This document shows positions 25,951 through 34,661 of a stretch of DNA of 64,000 nt, in pieces. The translations under genes and the position numbers were made by a program. The notes beneath the pieces were generated by a model that worked only from the letters and a program-made list of their open reading frames with translations, ran no database searches and was not told the origin of the DNA. Position 1 is the first letter of the stretch. Each line of letters opens with the position of its first letter. Source of the stretch: Nitratireductor indicus C115 (GTDB lineage Bacteria; Pseudomonadota; Alphaproteobacteria; Rhizobiales; Rhizobiaceae); NCBI RefSeq assembly GCF_000300515.1, contig NZ_AMSI01000004.1, positions 124,001-188,000 of the forward strand, written 5' to 3'.

Positions 25951-26994
25951 TCAACCGACCTTCGGGCGGACGTCGGCGGTCTTGTCCAGAATGTCCAGCG
26001 TCATGATATCGTCGACCGCCGGCGCACCCTTTGCGAACTGGCCGAGACCATCATAGGTGTCGATCTGTGCCTGCCAGTTCTCGCGGGTCATCACACCCCA
26101 GCCGCCAGCCTTCGTTTTTTCGCTGAATGAGTAACCGACGACGAGCGGCACGGCCTTGAGCTCGCTTTCCTTGTCCAGGTTCGGCAGGCGCTCGACCAGA
26201 TAGTCGACGGCCTGTTCCGGATTTTCGCGCACCCAGCCCCATCCCCGTGAGATGGCGCGGATCATCCCCTCAACCTTGTCGCCATGCTCGGCCAGCACGC
26301 CGTCCGTGGTGTAGAAGGGATTGGCATAAAGCTGGATGCCGGCATCCCACAGCGTCATGTCGACCCGCTCGTCGCCGAGCACTGAAAGCGCGTTGATGTT
26401 CGTCTTCCAGCCGGTGATAGCGTCCACCTGCCCGGTCATCAGCGGCGCCATATCGCTGCCGATCACCTTGAGCTCGACCTGATCTTCCGGAATGCCGTTC
26501 TTGGCCAGGAGCGCACGGAACAGGATGCGGCCGGTCGCCTGGGTGCCGATCGTCTTGCCGATCATATCCTGCGGCGTCCTGATCGGCTTCTTCTTGAGCG
26601 AGAAATATGTGTACGGGTGCTGCTGATAACCGACGGCGATGCACTTGATCGGAATGCCCGCCGAGCGCGCCAGAAGCAAGGAAGGGCTTGAGGAGACCTG
26701 TCCGAGATTGGAGCGGCCGGAGGCTACCGAGGCGACGCCATCGATATTGGGGCCGCCTGAAACGATTTCGAACTCCAGACCTTCGTCGGCAAAATATCCG
26801 AGCTTGTCGGCGGCGATCTCTCCGAGATTGCCGTTGCCGGCAAGCCAGCCGAGCTGCATCGAAACCTTGAACTTGTCCTGTGCGGTGGCGCGCGAAATGG
26901 TCACGAAGGTTCCCGTACCCGCCAGGCCGGCGGCAACGCCCATGGTCTTGAGGAGCGAGCGACGGCTCACGCCTTTGGAAATTGCATGTGACAT
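25951..26994 (-). CDS. periplasmic substrate-binding protein, SsuA/ThiY-like (NMT1 family), Tat signal
   Basis: About 347 residues from ATG 26994 (GGGAG 8 bases upstream); the open frame to a TTG at 27015 is not needed. A twin-arginine leader (VSRRSLLKTMGVAAGLAG) precedes an AxA-type cleavage site near TISRATAQ. The mature part is the NMT1/SsuA fold. First gene of the long catabolic operon and divergent from a LysR gene. ThiY-like members bind pyrimidines and SsuA members bind sulfonates; which applies here is unknown. Confidence 0.9.
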   Translation of the reverse strand: MSHAISKGVSRRSLLKTMGVAAGLAGTGTFVTISRATAQDKFKVSMQLGWLAGNGNLGEIAADKLGYFADEGLEFEIVSGGPNIDGVASVASGRSNLGQVSSSPSLLLARSAGIPIKCIAVGYQQHPYTYFSLKKKPIRTPQDMIGKTIGTQATGRILFRALLAKNGIPEDQVELKVIGSDMAPLMTGQVDAITGWKTNINALSVLGDERVDMTLWDAGIQLYANPFYTTDGVLAEHGDKVEGMIRAISRGWGWVRENPEQAVDYLVERLPNLDKESELKAVPLVVGYSFSEKTKAGGWGVMTRENWQAQIDTYDGLGQFAKGAPAVDDIMTLDILDKTADVRPKVG

Positions 26995-27084
26995 ATGCTG
27001 GTCTCCCGGTTCCAACGATTGTGGTGATGGGCCGGCTGTTCCCCTTGCCGGCTTCCATTACGAACAGTAGAAGGGACTTGGCCG

Positions 27085-27130
27085 ATGCAAAAAGTGCAAA
27101 AACATGCTAACAGTGAGGCATATTTTGCAT
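27085..27130. promoter_or_regulatory. candidate LysR-type regulatory region
   Basis: ATGCAAAA at 27085-27092 and its exact inverse TTTTGCAT at 27123-27130 face each other across 30 bases, with an extra direct copy GTGCAAAA at 27094-27101. They lie between the divergent importer operon and the LysR gene, where such regulators bind. Confidence 0.5.
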
Positions 27131-27152
27131 CACCCCATCCCGGAGGTCCGCC

Positions 27153-28058
27153 GTGCATTCCAACTTCCTGCGCTACTTCGACGAAGTCGCCCGGCAAGGC
27201 TCGATCCGCAAGGCTTCGGCGATCCTCAACGTCTCCTCGACAACGGTCAACCGCAAGATCATCAGCACCGAAAACGAGATGGGTGTGCGCCTGTTCGAGC
27301 GGACGCCCGAAGGCGTGACGCTCACCGATGCCGGCGCTATCGTGCTCGAACATTGTCGCAAGACGCTGCACGATTATGAGCGCACGAGAACGCTTCTGGA
27401 CGATATTCGCGACCTGCGCGCCGGGCACCTGAATATCGCCGCCATCGATTCCGTGACCTATGGCCTGTTGCCGCGCATTCTCCTGAGCTTCAACAGCATC
27501 TATCCGGAGGTGACCTATTCGATCACCACGGCGCAACCCGACGAAATCATGCAGGCGGTCGCGGACGGCTTGGCCGACATCGGCATTACCTTCACCTTCG
27601 ATATGCATCCGGACGTGCGCGTCATCTCGGAGAAGACGGCCCCCATCGGCATCATCATGCGGCCCGACCATCCGTTCGCCGGGCGCGCCAACCTGACGAT
27701 AGCCGACATCGCCGGCCAGAAGATGGTACGCACGGTCGATGCCCGCGGCCGCAACTCCATCATCGACCAGGCGATTTCAGGCATGTCGTCCGCCCTGTCG
27801 ACCAATTGCTTCACGGACACACTTCATGTCGCCAAGCAGATGATCCTGGCCGGGCGCGGCCTCGGGCTCTATACGAAGATCGGCTTCTACGAGGACATCC
27901 AGCAGGGTACGCTGTGCTTCGTGCCTCTGATGCATGACGTGCTACTCAACCTGCGGATCGGCGTCGTCATGTCGGCTTCCTCGGGCATATCCCCACCCGA
28001 ACGCCTTCTTGGAAACGAAATCCGGCGCGCGCTGGCCGAGCTCCGGCTCGATTCTTAA
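27153..28058 (+). CDS. LysR-family transcriptional regulator
   Basis: 301 residues starting at GTG 27153 with GGAGG about 6 bases upstream. The N-terminal winged helix (FLRYFDEVARQGSIRKASAILN, STTVNRKI) is followed by a periplasmic-binding-protein-like effector domain from about residue 90. It is divergent from the SsuABC-type catabolic operon and probably activates it in response to the imported compound or a product (inference). The helix has STTVNRKI where many LysR proteins have S(P)AVSRQI. Confidence 0.92.
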   Translation: MHSNFLRYFDEVARQGSIRKASAILNVSSTTVNRKIISTENEMGVRLFERTPEGVTLTDAGAIVLEHCRKTLHDYERTRTLLDDIRDLRAGHLNIAAIDSVTYGLLPRILLSFNSIYPEVTYSITTAQPDEIMQAVADGLADIGITFTFDMHPDVRVISEKTAPIGIIMRPDHPFAGRANLTIADIAGQKMVRTVDARGRNSIIDQAISGMSSALSTNCFTDTLHVAKQMILAGRGLGLYTKIGFYEDIQQGTLCFVPLMHDVLLNLRIGVVMSASSGISPPERLLGNEIRRALAELRLDS

Positions 28059-28150
28059 AGCGCGTCGCGATCTTTCAGATTCGCTCCCTGCACTTTAAGT
28101 TCTTGATCTCACGCATTTCATTTCTCCCTTCCGGGAGACATGCGTTAGGG
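28056..28150. repeat. intergenic palindromic repeat element (Hyphomicrobiales type)
   Basis: It starts at the LysR stop codon and contains nested inverted repeats: TTAAAGCGC near the left end versus GCACTTTAA, GCGATC versus GATTCGC, and ACGCAT (28111-28116) versus ATGCGT (28140-28145) enclosing the hairpin TCTCCC-TTCC-GGGAGA (28123-28138). The segment GCGCGTCGCGATCTTTCAG is one I recall as recurring between genes in Brucella/Ochrobactrum and related genomes; that part is memory, not a search. The rest of the 28,059-28,255 gap shows nothing else. Confidence 0.55.
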
Positions 28151-28255
28151 CATTGCCCAGCCAGACCCGCCACCAGCGTTTCAAAGGAATGCGGAGGTCA
28201 TAAAGATGAAGCTGGATGGCGTTACCATGAAACGACGAACCGATCTGACGGTATT

Positions 28256-29020
28256 CTAAACTCCACCCGACAGGACCATGACCTCGCCGGTCATGAAGCT
28301 GCAGGCATCCGAAGCAAGAAAGATCGCCGCCCCGGTCATCTCCGACGCTTCCCCGGCACGGCCCATCCAGTTCGCATTGTGGCAATAGGCGGCCCATGCC
28401 GCCGGATCGGCATTTTTTCGGTCGGCATTGCGATCCGTATCTATCAGCCCCGGCGCCAGTGTATTCAGCACAACGCCGGTGCCTGCATATTCACGCGCCT
28501 GGCTCTGGATGATGTTATGCTGGGCTGCCTTGGTCGCCGCGTAAGCCGTTACCACCGGCTTGGGTGCAATCTGATTGATCGACCCGATGTTCACCACCCT
28601 GCCCCAGCCCCTCCTGGCCATGCCCGGCAGACAGGCCTGCAGCATCTCGACCGTGGATCGGAGGTTCACGGCGAGCTGGAAATCGAGATCTTCCGATGTC
28701 AATCCGGCCAGGGACGCGTTCTTCTGGGCCGACGCATTTACAACCAGAATGTCGACAGGTCCTGCAACCGCCTCAGCCGCCGCGATCAGTCTTGCTCCGG
28801 CGCCAGGTTCCGAAAGATCCGACGCGACGGCGTCCGCCCGCGCGCCCTGCCCGCGAAGGCGCTCCGCCTCAGACTCCGCCCTGTCCTGCCGCGTACCGTG
28901 GATGACCACATGGGCCCCCGCCGCCGAAAGTCCTCCGGCTATGGCCGCTCCGATACCGCGGGTCGAACCGGTGACGAGTGCGACGCGGCCATCGAGCCCG
29001 AAGATATCGTTCAATGCCAT
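28256..29020 (-). CDS. short-chain dehydrogenase/reductase (SDR)
   Basis: 254 residues from ATG 29020, one base after the IclR-SMP30 stop. The cofactor motif TGSTRGIG is at residues 17-24, NAS near 95, and the catalytic S147, Y160 and K164 (YAATK) are present. In a cluster with aldose epimerase, lactonase, dehydratase, DgoK and DgoA it is a good candidate for the sugar (galactose or other aldose) dehydrogenase that makes the aldonolactone (inference). Last gene of a nine-gene leftward operon. Confidence 0.88.
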   Translation of the reverse strand: MALNDIFGLDGRVALVTGSTRGIGAAIAGGLSAAGAHVVIHGTRQDRAESEAERLRGQGARADAVASDLSEPGAGARLIAAAEAVAGPVDILVVNASAQKNASLAGLTSEDLDFQLAVNLRSTVEMLQACLPGMARRGWGRVVNIGSINQIAPKPVVTAYAATKAAQHNIIQSQAREYAGTGVVLNTLAPGLIDTDRNADRKNADPAAWAAYCHNANWMGRAGEASEMTGAAIFLASDACSFMTGEVMVLSGGV

Positions 29021-29021
29021 C

Positions 29022-30743
29022 TCAGTATGCATCCTCTTCCAACCGCTTCGGCCCTGCACGGAATGGCGGTACCGGCAAACCGCTCGCGCCTGGCCGACAA
29101 GCGAACACCCCCCCCGAAAGCGGCGCCTCGGCAAGTGTACTTGCGGGCAGTCGCGTGCGGGCCGTGGTGATAAAGAGCGTTGCGAGGTCATCCCCGCCGA
29201 AGGTCACGCTGGTCGGGCGAGGCACTGGCAGGTCGATCGTGCGATCCAGCTTTCCATCCGGCCGGTAGCGGTTGATCCGCCAGCCATCCCAGATCGCGCA
29301 CCAGACATATCCCTCACTGTCGACTGTCAGACCGTCCGGTCGTCCGTCATCCTCGGCGATACGCGCAAAAACGCGGCGGTTTTCCAGATTGCCTTCCCCA
29401 GGATTGGCATCATAGGCATAGATGACCCCTGGAACCGTATCGACAAAATAGAAGATGCGCCCATCCGGGCTCCATCCAAGCCCGTTGGACACCGTCAAGC
29501 CGGTTTCAAGACGTGCGGCCTCGCCATCCCGTGTTACCCGATAAAGCGAGCCTGTCGGCCGGCTGGCGTCCATGCGCATGGAACCGACCCAGATCGCACC
29601 GCCCGGCCCCACCTTGGCATCGTTCAAGCGGTTTTCCCGAATCTCGGCTTCGGGATGAACGAAAGGCCTCATCTGCTGTCGTTCGAAATCGAGCCATTCC
29701 AGCCCATCCTGCGAGGCCACGAGCATCGCTCCGTCCGTGGCCGGGATCACCGCGCTCACCAGCTTCCCCGTATTGCAGACCTCATTCACACCCGTTTGAG
29801 GATCGAAGCGGTAGACAGCAGGATGCAGGATATCGACCCAGTAGAGACGCCGGGCTTCCTGATGCCAGACAGGCGCTTCTCCGAGTTGGGCACCCCAGGG
29901 CAAAACACAGTTGAGGTTCAACGCCGGATCTTCCGTTCCCGACCTGGGCCGGGGGCGGGAACTGATCGCTATCGCACCGGACGCACCGGTAATGCGCCTT
30001 GCCGCAGCCATCAGCTCCCTCCCCACCGGATGAATATGCGCCGTATCCAGCCGCTGGGAGGGCCCCAAGGCAACGAGCGCACCGATCGGCTCCCCATTCC
30101 GCCCGGCGATCATGGTTGCGACCGAATTCACGCCCTGGAGATGCTCTTCATATGAAACAGCGTAACCGCGCGCCCGCGTCAGCGTCAGGTCGGCTTCAAG
30201 CCCCGCGGCGTCCCCGATGGTATGGGGCGTAAAGGTCTCGAATGTCTGTTTCTTCAGAAGGGCACGCACCATCGCGGGCTCCTGCCACGCAAGCAGCGCC
30301 TTTCCGGCCGCCGTGCAGTAGACTGGAACACGGCGCCCCGATTCGACGCGCACGCCAAGTCCATCCGGGGAGCGCTCATCCAGATACTGCACCTGCCCGT
30401 CGGACAGAACGCAAAGTGCGACCGTCTCGCCCGTCTCCCGCGTGAGCCGTTCCAGTTCAGGTCGCGCGGCCGCGGCCAGATCGAAGCTTTCCCACACCCG
30501 ATGCGACAGTTCGAGGAACCGGGGCCCCAATGCATAGGTGCCGCGCTGTTCGTCCTGCCGCACCAGGCCGAAGGCGATCAACGTCTTTAGAATGCGGGCA
30601 AAGGTCGGTTTTGGCATGCCCGACAACCGCAGGAGATCGGCGAACCGCAACGGCATATGCGCATCCGCGACAAGATCCAGAAGCGTCAGCCCCTTGGCGA
30701 GTGCGGCTGCCCCGGCGGGCACATCTCCATGCTCGTCATTCAT
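29022..30743 (-). CDS. IclR-type regulator fused to SMP-30/gluconolactonase-type lactonase
   Basis: 573 residues from ATG 30743, in a 4-bp overlap with the epimerase stop. Residues about 10-75 are an IclR winged helix (LTLLDLVADAHMPLRFADLL, GMPKPTFARILKTL), and about 80-255 the IclR effector domain (CTAAGKALLAW, GYAVSYEEHLQGVNSVA). After a short SSRPRPRSG linker, about 270-560 form an SMP-30 six-bladed propeller with the metal-ligand regions GEAPVWH, NRLNDAKVGP, SNGLGWSPDG and RPDGLTVDSEG. No frame break is visible, so the fusion is real in this sequence. The lactonase would open an aldonolactone, and the regulator may sense the same compound (inference). Confidence 0.9.
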   Translation of the reverse strand: MNDEHGDVPAGAAALAKGLTLLDLVADAHMPLRFADLLRLSGMPKPTFARILKTLIAFGLVRQDEQRGTYALGPRFLELSHRVWESFDLAAAARPELERLTRETGETVALCVLSDGQVQYLDERSPDGLGVRVESGRRVPVYCTAAGKALLAWQEPAMVRALLKKQTFETFTPHTIGDAAGLEADLTLTRARGYAVSYEEHLQGVNSVATMIAGRNGEPIGALVALGPSQRLDTAHIHPVGRELMAAARRITGASGAIAISSRPRPRSGTEDPALNLNCVLPWGAQLGEAPVWHQEARRLYWVDILHPAVYRFDPQTGVNEVCNTGKLVSAVIPATDGAMLVASQDGLEWLDFERQQMRPFVHPEAEIRENRLNDAKVGPGGAIWVGSMRMDASRPTGSLYRVTRDGEAARLETGLTVSNGLGWSPDGRIFYFVDTVPGVIYAYDANPGEGNLENRRVFARIAEDDGRPDGLTVDSEGYVWCAIWDGWRINRYRPDGKLDRTIDLPVPRPTSVTFGGDDLATLFITTARTRLPASTLAEAPLSGGVFACRPGASGLPVPPFRAGPKRLEEDAY

Positions 30744-31723
30744 TGCGCCAGCCGCTTTGTCCTTACCTCGGCGGCCTCTTGCAGCATCCGGTCGATTGTC
30801 CATTCCGGTTTGAACCCCAGCCTTTCGCGGATCTTCCTGTTTGACGTATGATAGAAAACGCCCGCGCCGGGAAGATCGACTTTGACAATCGGCAGGCCTG
30901 TGATCTCCGCCATCCTGGCCAGAAGGGGTTCGAAATCGACCGGATCGGTGGCACCGAGATTGAATATCTCCCCGGCTGCCGCCGGATGGGTCATCGCCAG
31001 CAAGATGCCTTGGACCATATCGCGGGTGTCGGTGATGTGCATGCGGAACGGCCTGCCCTGTTCATTGCACGCCAGGATATGCGACGGCCTTCCCGGATCG
31101 GCGGCACGCAACAGATCCGCCACCTTACTGTTTCCGAAGTTCTCCTGTTGGCGCACACGCGGACGCAGGAAGAAACGCGGGCCTGAAAAGAAGCTCTCTT
31201 CGTCCAGAAGTTCCGAGGCATTCTGCGTATGGGAAAAGCGCAGAATCACAGTTTCCATGCGGCCAGCGCGCTGGTGAAAGCAAACAAGCTCCTCTCCCAG
31301 AAGCTTGGTCAGGCCATAGGGCGAATTTGCATTGCGAGGATGATTTTCATCGATTGGCTGGGAGATCGGTGCATTCTCGGGATAGACCTCGCCCGAACTG
31401 GCGAAGACGAAGCGCCGCACGCCGGCTCCGGCGGCGGCATCCAGAAGCACACGCGTGCCCTCCACATTCGCCGCGAACATTTTTGCCTTATCCGCCGGAG
31501 CCCAGGACATAAAGGCACCGAGATGCAGCACCGCATCGGCGCCCGCAGCGGCGACCTGGGCTGCGGCAGCGTCATCCAGAAGCCCCACGGTTTCGGAATA
31601 ACCCGCGGCTTTACGCCCCGATGCACGAGCATCGAGGCCCATAACCTCGTGTCCCTCGGCAAGCAGCCGATCCACGACAGCGCTGCCCACTCTGCCCGAA
31701 GAGCCTGTGACAAGTATTTTCAT
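30740..31723 (-). CDS. NAD-dependent epimerase/dehydratase (extended SDR)
   Basis: 327 residues with the Rossmann motif GSSGRVG (residues 7-13), FASSGEVYPE and the catalytic Y136-x3-K140 (YGLTK). Family members epimerise nucleotide sugars or, as with uronate dehydrogenase, oxidise free sugars. It overlaps the importer ATPase and the IclR fusion by 4 bases each. An aldose or uronate dehydrogenase role would fit the sugar-acid cluster, but the length and C-terminal region resemble epimerases more. Substrate not determined. Confidence 0.85.
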   Translation of the reverse strand: MKILVTGSSGRVGSAVVDRLLAEGHEVMGLDARASGRKAAGYSETVGLLDDAAAAQVAAAGADAVLHLGAFMSWAPADKAKMFAANVEGTRVLLDAAAGAGVRRFVFASSGEVYPENAPISQPIDENHPRNANSPYGLTKLLGEELVCFHQRAGRMETVILRFSHTQNASELLDEESFFSGPRFFLRPRVRQQENFGNSKVADLLRAADPGRPSHILACNEQGRPFRMHITDTRDMVQGILLAMTHPAAAGEIFNLGATDPVDFEPLLARMAEITGLPIVKVDLPGAGVFYHTSNRKIRERLGFKPEWTIDRMLQEAAEVRTKRLAQ

Positions 31724-32814
31724 GACCGGATCGCCCTTTCGGTCTTTGCATCGAAAAGATGGAGATCTTCAGGATTGAAGGAAAGGGTTAGCTCCTCGCC
31801 TTCGGCGAGCCCTCCTGAATGGCTGACCCTCGCGATCAATCCCTTCGAGTTCTCGTCCGCATCGTCCCCATGGATGAAAGCCTGCTGGCCACCATCGAAG
31901 TAAACGTATTTCTCGGAACCCAGGCTCTCAACGAGACTGGGGCGCACCGTAAAGGACACGGCTCCCGTGCCCAGCTGCAGATACTCCGGACGCAACCCGG
32001 CAATGACAGGTGTGCCATCTTCAACGGTCGCGGCGACCGCGACGCGCTGGCCGAAGATTTCCACCGTGCCGTTTTGAACCTTCGCCCGCAGGAGATTCAT
32101 GCCGGGCGAGCCGATAAAGCTCGCCACAAACAGATTGTCCGGGCGCTGAAACAGCACGTCTGGCGCCGCGATCTGCTGAATCTCGCCGTTGCGCATGATG
32201 ACGACGCGATCGGCCATCGTCATTGCTTCCACCTGGTCATGGGTAACGTAGACGGTGGTAACGCCGACCCGCTTGTGCAAGGCACTGATTTCCGCCCGCA
32301 TATGAACCCGCAGCTTGGCGTCCAGATTCGACAGCGGCTCATCCATCAGGAAGGCACGGGGCTCGCGCACGATGGCGCGTCCGAGCGCCACGCGCTGGCG
32401 CTGGCCGCCCGAAAGATCCTTCGGCTTGCGGTCCAGATAGGCATCGACGGCGAGTGTCTTGGCAGCGGTCTGCACGCGGGCTTCGATATCGGTTGCCGAC
32501 ATGCCGCGCATCTTGAGGCCGAAGCCGATGTTCTGGCGAACCGTCAGGTGCGGGTAGAGCGCATAGTTCTGGAATACCATGGCGATATCACGGTCGCCGG
32601 GCGCCAGATCGGTCACCTCGCGGTCGCCGATGAATATCTGGCCGTCCGAAGCCGGCTCCAGACCCGCCAGAATCTTGAGCATTGTCGACTTGCCGCAGCC
32701 GGAAGGTCCGACGAGAACGAGGAATTCGCCGTCCTCGACCTCGAGCGAGAAAGGCTTGAGGACTTGCAACGCTCCATAGCTCTTGGAAACGTCCTTGATG
32801 CTGATATGGGCCAT
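31720..32814 (-). CDS. sugar ABC importer ATPase, MalK/UgpC type
   Basis: 364 residues from ATG 32814, one base after the permease stop (the frame is open to 33018 inside the permease gene). Walker A GPSGCGKST, signature LSGGQRQRVALGRAI and Walker B FLMDEPLSNLD are followed by a C-terminal OB-type regulatory domain (about 240-364). It energises the two permeases encoded upstream for uptake of a carbohydrate or sugar acid. Confidence 0.94.
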   Translation of the reverse strand: MAHISIKDVSKSYGALQVLKPFSLEVEDGEFLVLVGPSGCGKSTMLKILAGLEPASDGQIFIGDREVTDLAPGDRDIAMVFQNYALYPHLTVRQNIGFGLKMRGMSATDIEARVQTAAKTLAVDAYLDRKPKDLSGGQRQRVALGRAIVREPRAFLMDEPLSNLDAKLRVHMRAEISALHKRVGVTTVYVTHDQVEAMTMADRVVIMRNGEIQQIAAPDVLFQRPDNLFVASFIGSPGMNLLRAKVQNGTVEIFGQRVAVAATVEDGTPVIAGLRPEYLQLGTGAVSFTVRPSLVESLGSEKYVYFDGGQQAFIHGDDADENSKGLIARVSHSGGLAEGEELTLSFNPEDLHLFDAKTERAIRS

Positions 32815-32815
32815 T

Positions 32816-33646
32816 CTATTTCTCCGCGCCGGCGGTGAGGCCACCGACGAGATAGCGTTCCAGGAAGATGTAGATGAGCATGATCGGGATCGCGACGAAC
32901 ACAGCGGCAGCAGCGACCTCGTTCCATTCGGTCGTGTATTCACCGCGCATCGTGGTGATGCCGAGATTGGCGGTCCAGCTTTCCGGTGCATTGACCAGGA
33001 AGGTGCGGGCATAGGCATAATCCGCCCAGCTCAGAACGAAGGCATAAAGCGACGTCGCGGCAAGGCCAGGCGTGGAGATCGGCAGCACCACGCGAAACAT
33101 CGCGCCGAGGGGCGAGCAGCCATCCACCATCGCCGCTTGCTCCAGCTCGCGCGGAATGGTGTCGAAATAGCCTTTCAGCATCCAGGTGGTGAAGGGTATG
33201 ATAAGCGTCGAATGCGCGATGACCAGCGACCACAGACTTCCGATCAGGCCGATCTGCCGGAAAATGGCAAACAGCGGGATTACGAGCAAGGTCGCAGGGA
33301 GCATCTTCGCCGTCAGGATGAAGATGCCCATGGACTGTGAGCCGCGCACCGAAAAGCGTGACAATGCATATCCCGCAAGCACGGAAATCACCATCGACAA
33401 CGAAACCGAGCCGAGCGCCGCCAGCGTCGAGTTCAGAAGCCAGGTCGGAATCGGCCGTTCGGCCCATACCCTGCTGAAAGTCTGCACCTGAGGAACTTCC
33501 GGCCAGAAATTAGGCGGCAGCACCGTGAGCTCCGCAGTGGTCGAAAGCGCTGTGACCAGCAGCCAATATACCGGAAACAGGATCAGGACCACGGCGAGAA
33601 CGACGGCGGCATAAAGCACGAGGCTTTGAAGTGGAGTTCGTTTCAT
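32816..33646 (-). CDS. sugar ABC importer permease, MalG type
   Basis: 276 residues with about six transmembrane helices, a first one near residues 8-28 and the EAA loop ELEQAAMVDGCSPLGAMFRVVLP. Second membrane subunit of the carbohydrate importer. It lies 13 bases after the MalF-type gene and 1 base before the ATPase gene. Confidence 0.93.
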   Translation of the reverse strand: MKRTPLQSLVLYAAVVLAVVLILFPVYWLLVTALSTTAELTVLPPNFWPEVPQVQTFSRVWAERPIPTWLLNSTLAALGSVSLSMVISVLAGYALSRFSVRGSQSMGIFILTAKMLPATLLVIPLFAIFRQIGLIGSLWSLVIAHSTLIIPFTTWMLKGYFDTIPRELEQAAMVDGCSPLGAMFRVVLPISTPGLAATSLYAFVLSWADYAYARTFLVNAPESWTANLGITTMRGEYTTEWNEVAAAAVFVAIPIMLIYIFLERYLVGGLTAGAEK

Positions 33647-33659
33647 GAGCCAGCTCCCG

Positions 33660-34565
33660 TCAATACATGGCCTTGGAACCGCGGCCGAGCATGAGAAGGC
33701 TGGCCACGATACAGATCACCAGCGTCACCACACCAACCGCAGAGGCATAACCGAAATTGAAGAACCCGAATGCCTGATCATAGGTCATGATGGAAAGGGT
33801 TTGCGTGGCCTTCAGCGGCCCCCCTTCAGTGAGGGTCTTGATGATCGAAAAGTCGCGGAATACCCACAGAACCACCAGCACCAGCGTGACGCCCAGAACC
33901 GGCATCAGCAGCGGTAGTGTGATCCAGCGAAATCGCTGTATGGCGTTGGCACCGTCGACCCGTGCGGCCGCATAATAGTCGGACGGAATCGACTGCAAGC
34001 CCGCGAGCGTCATGATCGAGACGAACGGGAAGCCCTTCCAGATCATCGTCATGGTCACCGCCCAGAATGCGGGGCCCGGCGTGGAGACCCAGGCGATCAT
34101 CCGGTCGGTCAGTCCGAGCTTGATAAAAAGCCAGCCGAGAAGACCGAAAGATGTGTCGAATATCCGCGCGAAGATCACCACAGCGATGATTTCAGGCACG
34201 GCCCAGGGCAATGCGATGGCAAGTCTGGCAAGTGTCCGTCCACGGAAGCGGTTGTTGACCAGCAATGCAGAGCCCACACCGACGATCAGGCTGCCGATCG
34301 TCACGGTAACAACGAGCTTCAGCGTGACCCAGCACGCCATCCAGAACTCTTGCGAAGAGAAAAGCTTGCTGTAGTTGGCCACGGTATAAGGCGCATGCTG
34401 GCCTGGTCGCGGCAACTTGACGTTCTGAAGGGAAAGATCGATCGACATAAGAAGCGGGTAGACGACGATCAACCCGACCAGCAGGACTGCCGGTGCCAAA
34501 AGAATATATCCGAGAAGATGCTGGCGGCTTGGCCGCGCCAGATCGAGGAGCTTCCTCCGCGCCAT
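33660..34565 (-). CDS. sugar ABC importer permease, MalF/UgpA type
   Basis: 301 residues with about six transmembrane helices. The first spans residues 18-38, and the EAA loop AARVDGANAIQRFRWITLP is near residue 210. First membrane subunit of the importer. A large stem-loop separates it from the binding-protein gene upstream. Confidence 0.93.
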   Translation of the reverse strand: MARRKLLDLARPSRQHLLGYILLAPAVLLVGLIVVYPLLMSIDLSLQNVKLPRPGQHAPYTVANYSKLFSSQEFWMACWVTLKLVVTVTIGSLIVGVGSALLVNNRFRGRTLARLAIALPWAVPEIIAVVIFARIFDTSFGLLGWLFIKLGLTDRMIAWVSTPGPAFWAVTMTMIWKGFPFVSIMTLAGLQSIPSDYYAAARVDGANAIQRFRWITLPLLMPVLGVTLVLVVLWVFRDFSIIKTLTEGGPLKATQTLSIMTYDQAFGFFNFGYASAVGVVTLVICIVASLLMLGRGSKAMY

Positions 34566-34597
34566 CTCTGTCTCCTTTGGGATAATGCAGGAACGGT

Positions 34598-34652
34598 GCG
34601 ACCGGCCTCTTATGCGCGATGCGAAGACAACGCGCCATTCGAGGCCGGTCGC
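34598..34652 (-). promoter_or_regulatory. intercistronic stem-loop after the sugar-binding-protein gene
   Basis: GCGACCGGCCTC (34598-34609) and GAGGCCGGTCGC (34641-34652) are a perfect 12-bp inverted repeat. Within the loop, GCGCG (34614-34618) and CGCGC (34631-34635) can form a second stem. It begins 9 bases past the binding-protein stop and has no T-run, which fits an RNA-stability or attenuation element rather than a simple terminator. Confidence 0.6.
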
Positions 34653-34661
34653 TCTGCGGGT

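Noticed and set aside
28575-30155. 526-codon open frame on the + strand
   Set aside because: Antisense to the SDR and the IclR-SMP30 fusion; composition rich in Pro/Arg and no domain.
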